From the NCBI GenBank assembly GCA_012932865.1, contig SAXG01000002.1, positions 1,984,001-2,048,000 on the forward strand: 64,000 nucleotides of DNA. Reading direction: 5' to 3'. Shown piece by piece: positions 58,401 through 64,000 of this stretch. Source of the stretch: Amylostereum areolatum. Its lineage: Eukaryota; Basidiomycota; Agaricomycetes; Russulales; Stereaceae. Within the stretch, counting starts at the first letter, position 1. Each line of letters opens with the position of its first letter. The notes beneath the pieces are model-generated. The model ran no database searches and was not told the DNA's origin. It saw only the letters and a list, made by a program, of their open reading frames with translations. A program made the translations under genes and the position numbers.

Positions 58401-61400
58401 GAGCGGGACCAAGATCGCGAGCGAGGACCAAGACCGCAAGCAAAAATCGAGAGACCGAGAGTAAAGTTCAAGACCACGAGCAAAGTTCAAGACCAGGAGT
58501 AAAGTTCAAGGCCGCGAGCGAAGGTGAGGACGACTGCCAGCGACAACAAGAGGGGCGCCGGAGCATGTGCAAATCCTGAATGCTGTCGCGAGGGCAGGTG
58601 GGCGGTAAGTGAATAGAACACGCACCATGGTCCAGACTCTGGATGATGCCCACATGAGAGTGTCGAAGGGAGAGTCCATACCCAACCCTTCGTACATCCA
58701 CGGAAACCCTGACGCGCCGTCCAAATCTCGGTACGTCGGAGTCGCCCATTACAGATGAGGGGTTATGGCCAGGTGAAGGACGGGGAGAAGAGAAGGACGT
58801 GGTGAGAGGAAACAAGGAGTCGAGGATGACTTGGCGCGACGACGAAAATGAATACTGCTTACATAACCCGCGCTCGTCGCCGTCCATCGAGGACTCTGTG
58901 GGGATTGAAACTGAGAGGACAACCTGTACTCACGCTGACTTGGGCGCGAAGCCGACTTTCTCGCAACGGATAATCGGAATGGCGCCGAGATTGAGGGGGT
59001 TGGATTGAAGCTGACACGATGCTAGCGTGAACCCTTGGTCACGCCATCAGACTCATCCGAATGGCCCCGCATAGAGTCATGCTGAGGCAACTGCTGGTGG
59101 TGTAGACGTCTCCGGCTCCCGCTAGTCGAGACTCGGACATTCCCGACTTTCGGCAAGTCCCGTACACTACGATTCTCTCGTTTCCCCGAAGGACTTCGCC
59201 ACACTGGCAAAAATACCATGCACTCAATCCCCGCGCCTCTTCTTCTCTCCAGCTCTACGGATGGCCATGACAACGCTATTCAGCTTTTACCCGTGAGTCT
59301 GAATGTCCATGCGACGGGCTCCGGCCGAGCACCCGGGTCTACGTAGCACACACTGGCAAGCCGCAACGCGTTCCAGCAGACTCCCCATGACCGACTCCCG
59401 AGACAAGCAGTGATAGACTCCGACGGAGACGTGCTATCATGGAGGACTTATGGTCGCGCTGAGCGTAGACGCATCTGCTACCTTATATCCGTACGAATGG
59501 ACTAGTACAGTGTTTTACTTTTTATCGACCTGCGTGCTACCTAGTTCCGTCTGGCCAAGCTGTCCATCTCTGCCCGGTTGCACATCCTTGGCTTCCTCTC
59601 TGGTTCTCAGCGCGACGTTCCGAATGGTATGTATCGTTGACCATTAACTCGAACTCGTTGTGTTTACAGTTGGTGAACACACCCGACTCCCATTGATCTC
59701 GGGACCGTGGACCGGGAAACACTTGAGGTACGGACACCCTTCTCTATGGCCCTCGTAAAGGCGACGCATTGGCCTTACTTCAAGGGGGTTTAACTTACGA
59801 TCGACACCTATTGATGAAAGATACAGAGGCCGAGGGCGTAGACTCGGTTGGACAGTCATGTGTAAGTTTGCACACATCTTCGTCTAGGGACTGGGTGCTT
59901 AAAGTCTACTCGTTTCTGGATCCCTCAGGAGGATGACGTGAGGTTATTTTAGATGTGTTCATGTGGACAAAACGGCCACCAAGGAGCGCCGTCTCCAACA
60001 ACAGTTTCAAGCGAAGATCGCCTCTGTCGCCCCGCGCGACACTCAGCCTTGCATCCCATTCCAAACCACTGGCCGTTTGACTTCGCAGTGAAGCTCACTT
60101 CGTTCTGCAGGGAGTTGGGGGCACGGTATTCAACTCGGAAGTTATCCAATGTGGGTGCGTTTGCGTGCAGCGTCTGCGGCGCCGCGTCCTCTCGGCGCGT
60201 TGATAAGTTAAGGAAATATCGACAGGGTCTCTTGCTGCTCTTGGGCGTTGTCCCTCGGAAATTCATTCGCGTCTACAAGCATGCTTGTTGCCGTGAGTCT
60301 GCCCTGTTTCCACACCTGGTTTTTCCAAGCTGACGACGATCACTGGGCGCCGGTTCACCTCCGCTCGTGGACGCTGGTCCATGTATTCGTGTGTTCACTC
60401 TCTGACTTAAAGGTCACTCTCAAGGGTCTCTGCCGTCGGGGCCCAGACACATAAAAATATCCGCGGTGAACTGTCGAGCCGTCCTCCAATAAGGTAGTCC
60501 TTGAGTCTAATCTCTTCCCTCAATATACAGTGTGCCTCGGCGGCGCAGGCGCGTCCGCCACGGTCGACCTTACCGCCGTCCTTTTCGCCAATCGCCCGGA
60601 GTGAATGATGTCGGTGGCTGTATAACGAATAAGGTGCGACCTACTAAACATGTAGAATGAGGCAACACGAACCAGCGCTGGAGCCTTCTTGTTCTCTGGC
60701 CGTCAACCGGTTCAACCCACGATAGTGAGACGGCCTCGGGGGAGTCGATCCTTTTTCGGACGAGGTCGGGGGGCGTGTGAAATCGGACCGCTCAAGGCGC
60801 GCCTTGTTCCTCGGGCACTTCTCGTCGTTGCCCTGTATTACAGCCCATTCTATGAGTCCTGGCATTCAACGCTCAACCTCCGCCTCCGCATGCACGAAGA
60901 CGAGGTCCCCCGTCCGCCTTCCGTTGTACGGCGGAGTGTCCGGCAATCTCCTGCCCTACCATGCTAGGACTCGGAAACCCGAATCCTAGTTCCGATCCCG
61001 AGGGGTGTAGGCCGGACTTCCCTTCGATGCTCCCCGTGGAAAGCATCGCGGGGGCTTCCAACTTCTCGGCCTTGGGACTCACTATCGATGCTGTCTTCAT
61101 CTATGGAGCAGTATGACCCCGTAGGGGATGTTGGCCACTGGTGTCGGCTGACCCGGGGAAGAAATCAGAATCGGGTTCTGTTCACGCTCTTCCACGTAAA
61201 ACAAGTCGTCACGCATCATGTCTGGTACGTACGTACGTCACATTCCCCTTTCATGCTCTCATCTAGCAATCAAGGCTCCTCGGGGACAGATGCACCCATT
61301 CTCGCAAGTGGCATAACGCACTCCTGTCGCCGTCATCAGTTATTCTAGTCGACGTCGTTCCGAGCTGGATCCTCGGAAGTCGTACGCGTTGAACTTTCCA

Positions 61401-62971
61401 CCATCGAGCGTTGACAGACACACCTCGCTCTGTGCAATCGTCTTCAAATCCTACCCACGGCCCTCCGGCGATGGCTTGGTGATTTACCTCTTGAAAAAGG
61501 ACCGCTTGACCGCTCGTGGAACTGGCGGTGCTCGCTAGTGCTACTACCTTCCCTGGGGCCGGGTAAACAGGGCATGTGACCGTTCTTCTCCCGATTCTCC
61601 ACTTGAGGAAGAGAGGAAGGTCCGGGGCTTGCGTCCTCGTGGATAGACCTCTGAAGGTTGGGGTCGGCAAGGCACCGGCTTCTGGAACGCGGGAAGCTGG
61701 AAGAAGGATCGGTGGTTGTTCTATCCATGTCTTGCCAGTGAAAGGACTGTAGTGTTCTGCCGAGGTGTATCGTTCTGAGTATGTCCCGTTTCCTGGTATT
61801 CCCCTGTGGCTCCGCGAGTCACTTGACAATGTACCTGACTCTGATCTGTCTAGGTTCGTCGCATCACTGTAAATGGAACAAACCAGGATTGTGACGATGT
61901 TTTGGTGGAAGTCATAATGTCCGTCAGGTGTGATATGGTGCTCGAAGGTATTGATTGAACGATTGAGACCCTTTCAAGTACGCGTGCTTTCCCCGAGGTA
62001 TGTTTGTTTCTTAGTATTATCCTGATCAGCGCTAATTTTCATGCAAGGATCATTGTGCAGATTGTTGGAGACCTCGGGGCCCGAAAGACCGAACGAGTGT
62101 CTAAGAGAGTCTGAGCGAGCCCGGAGAAAGTCCCGTTGGCTGCCATTGCATGCAAGAATACCGACTCGGATGCTGTGCATATGCATTGGAGATCTAGCCC
62201 TTCATTTGTTGCAGTTTGTTCGAAGCTTAAGCGGTCCCGCATTGTCCCAGGTCCTGGCCTAGTATTACAGTGGACGTGCACTAGGGTGCACTAGACTAAT
62301 CAGGAGCCGGATGGACCAGCGGCGCGGTTGTAGGTTCGTGTTTGAACCGTGGACGCTCAGCGCTCAGCTGGTGCGCTCCTCAGGAAACATACACAGCATT
62401 CTGAGAAAGTCGGAATCTAGAGGTGACCTAGAGAGTATGGGGTAAGCCATGGAAGGTAACTATTGTGAACTTCACGGTCGGACACGAACGAACGCATCTC
62501 TCCGGAAACGCCTCCACTGATGCGAACGGAGCAACGAAATAGTCAGGTTGATACAACGAGCGCGGGAGAGTAACGGATGACCTGAACCTCGGTCGAGTTG
62601 AGCTGGACGGCAGCATGCGACTAGCAACGCTGTATGTAGGTACATCTGCATGAGTACCAACTAATCAACGAGAGCCGAAGCGACTAGGGGATTTCCGACG
62701 CCGAGGGACTGGCGATGGCCGTGTGCGAGGGCGGCATGTTTCACTGGATTACGTATAGGAAAAATCTGGCAAATGCCGTGGAGGTGGCCGGGGTTTGCCG
62801 GCGATTGAGAAGAGGCTCGCGGACGAAATTCGCGGCTTGACCTGCTCCCCACACCTGAAAAATGTAATTATATAACGGGTCTCCTACCTCCCCCCTCTTC
62901 CTCCCGCACCCCCCCTCTCCCCTCCGCCCTCCCTCAGCCACATACTCCCATCCTCCCTCGCACGAACTTAC
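55432..62971. other. 7.5-kb gene-poor region
   Basis: I find no exon chain, RNA gene or complete mobile element here. ORFs up to 188 codons (61829-61263, minus) lack motifs and consistent splice sites. A 19-nt triplicate repeat is at 58459-58515. Several TACGTACG-type and CTCAGC..CTCAGC short motifs are scattered. The region could hold decayed transposons that cannot be recognised by eye. Confidence 0.45.
58459..58515 (+). repeat. Three imperfect 19-nt tandem repeats
   Basis: Units of the form GAG[TC]AAAGTTCAAGACCAG occur three times in a row with 1-3 differences each. They are preceded by a looser purine-rich stretch with GACC and GAGC steps. No ORF function is evident and there are no spacers, so it is not a CRISPR. 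Confidence 0.7.
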
Positions 62972-63853
62972 ATGTCCGATTCGTAAGTCTCTCAGGATCT
63001 CTCACCCCACCTTCGTCTGATCTTTGACCTACCACCCAAGGCTTCGAAACGTCTTTGTGCGTGTGCTGTGTCTCGTGCCAGGCTCGACCGCTCACAGACC
63101 ACTCTCTCTTCAGTTTGACTTCTCCATCGACGGCGCGCCCGCAGGACGAGTCGTATTCCGTCTTTTTGACAAGGTCACTCCCATAACAGCTCGCAACTTC
63201 AGGGAGCTCGCGACCGGACAGCATGGGTTTGGCTACGCTGGCTCCGAGATCCATAGAATCATTCCCGGGGTGAGCGCGACTCCCACCTTTGCCTGCGATC
63301 TTTGTTCATCACGTCGGGGGTACGCCCTTTGCACCCGATCCGTCTAGTTCATGATCCAAGGCGGCGACATCACAACTCGAGACGGCACAGGCGGAAGATC
63401 GATTTACGGCGGTAAATTCTACGGTATGGCCTACTCTCACCGCTTCTCTGGTGGCAAGAGTGTGAATCACTCAGCTTTCCAAGGGAGCGTATCTCGTGCC
63501 CACACCTGCTAACCCTTCTCGGCTTCTCAACAGACGAAAACTTCTACTATGAACATTCGAGGCCAGGTCTTCTTTCGATGGGGAATCGCGGTCCCTCATC
63601 AAATCTGTCTCAGGTGCATTCCTTTCCGTGTCAAGGGTCCTTGACATCGTCCCTTACCTTTACTTGCCATACGTCGCACTCTCAGTTTTTCATCACGACC
63701 GCTCCAGGACCGCACTGCGACGGTCAAAACGTGGTGTTCGGCGAGGTCGTCTCTGGCCTCGACGTCGTACGCCATATACAAGAGTACGCGTCGGACGACA
63801 TACTAAGAAGGCCGATGGTGCGCATCGTAATCGAGCGGTGTGGTGTGGTGTGA
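62972..63853 (+). CDS. Cyclophilin-type peptidyl-prolyl cis-trans isomerase
   Basis: Six exons: 62972-62982, 63041-63056, 63114-63269, 63348-63423, 63534-63613, 63686-63853; 168 aa. The first two exons are 11 and 16 nt, and all phases fit. [45 protein letters not shown] (Arg57, equivalent to catalytic Arg55 of human CypA), [35 protein letters not shown] and [17 protein letters not shown] define a single-domain cyclophilin. It is probably cytosolic, as no signal peptide is present. The cyclosporin-contact Trp (Trp121 in CypA) is replaced by His123. Several active-site-adjacent positions (IHR instead of FHR, SSNLSQ instead of NTNGSQ) are also unusual. Role: catalysis of prolyl isomerisation in protein folding. 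Confidence 0.92.
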
Positions 63854-64000
63854 CGCCCCCCTCGCCCCGCCATCTATCACACGTCGGTATCGTTTGGCTG
63901 ACGTGGTAGACGTGCATCCCCCTCTGCAAAACGTCGGTTTCCGGGAGACATACGGCATCATTATTCTTGCCCCTTCACGCCACGCCCCCCGCTGTGATTC

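Noticed and set aside
58459..58515. Possible CRISPR or minisatellite gene
   Set aside because: Only three direct 19-nt units with no spacers; simple tandem repeat in eukaryotic DNA.
61263..61829. 188-codon minus-strand ORF
   Set aside because: No motif, no signal or membrane segment, no adjacent exon; surrounding frames are equally open.

Overview
The window is nuclear DNA of a filamentous basidiomycete, most likely a wood- or litter-decaying Agaricomycete. The evidence is dense short introns (about 48-76 nt) with CTNAC-like branch points, an AA9 lytic polysaccharide monooxygenase carrying a CBM1 cellulose-binding module, a Zn2Cys6 regulator, basidiomycete-type cytochrome P450s and an F-box protein. 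The species cannot be named from the sequence. Exon structures were built by hand from reading frame, splice sites and remembered family motifs, and junction phases were checked arithmetically wherever exon lists are given.

Layout. 0-5 kb: a 5' gene fragment, a phosducin-like protein and an F-box protein, all on the minus strand. 6.8-8.3 kb (+): AA9-CBM1 LPMO with a defective-looking splice donor. 8.8-20 kb (-): three tandem L-amino-acid-oxidase-type flavoenzymes (A, B, C). Between B and C lie a decayed S1-like protease-fold gene and a RecQ-like helicase relic. 20.8-23.9 kb (-): Zn2Cys6/MHR transcription factor. 24.3-26.0 kb (-): Pro-rich membrane protein with an apparent frameshift. 26.8-35.4 kb (-): three tandem P450 genes; the first two belong to a recent segmental duplication that also copied part of the Pro-rich gene. 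36.3-41.7 kb (-): a full P4-ATPase lipid flippase. 42.6-46.1 kb (+): two tandem SMP-30/gluconolactonase-like membrane-anchored proteins. 47.2-49.3 kb (-): GPI-type pepsin-like aspartic protease. 50.0-52.0 kb (+): DUF4139/MuiA-like protein with an apparent 1-nt frameshift. 53.8-55.4 kb (+): a fourth amino-acid-oxidase paralogue (D). 55.4-63.0 kb: gene-poor. 63.0-63.9 kb (+): cyclophilin.

Biology. The main theme is local tandem duplication of oxidative and hydrolytic enzymes (LAO x4, P450 x3, lactonase x2) next to an LPMO, with decayed copies and relics between them. H2O2 from amino-acid oxidases could in principle feed an LPMO, but the LAOs show no signal peptide, so that link is only a hypothesis. 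Apparent single-nucleotide frameshifts recur in several otherwise well-preserved genes. They may be real decay, or indel errors left in the assembly; raw reads would decide. I see no defence system, CRISPR array or complete transposon.
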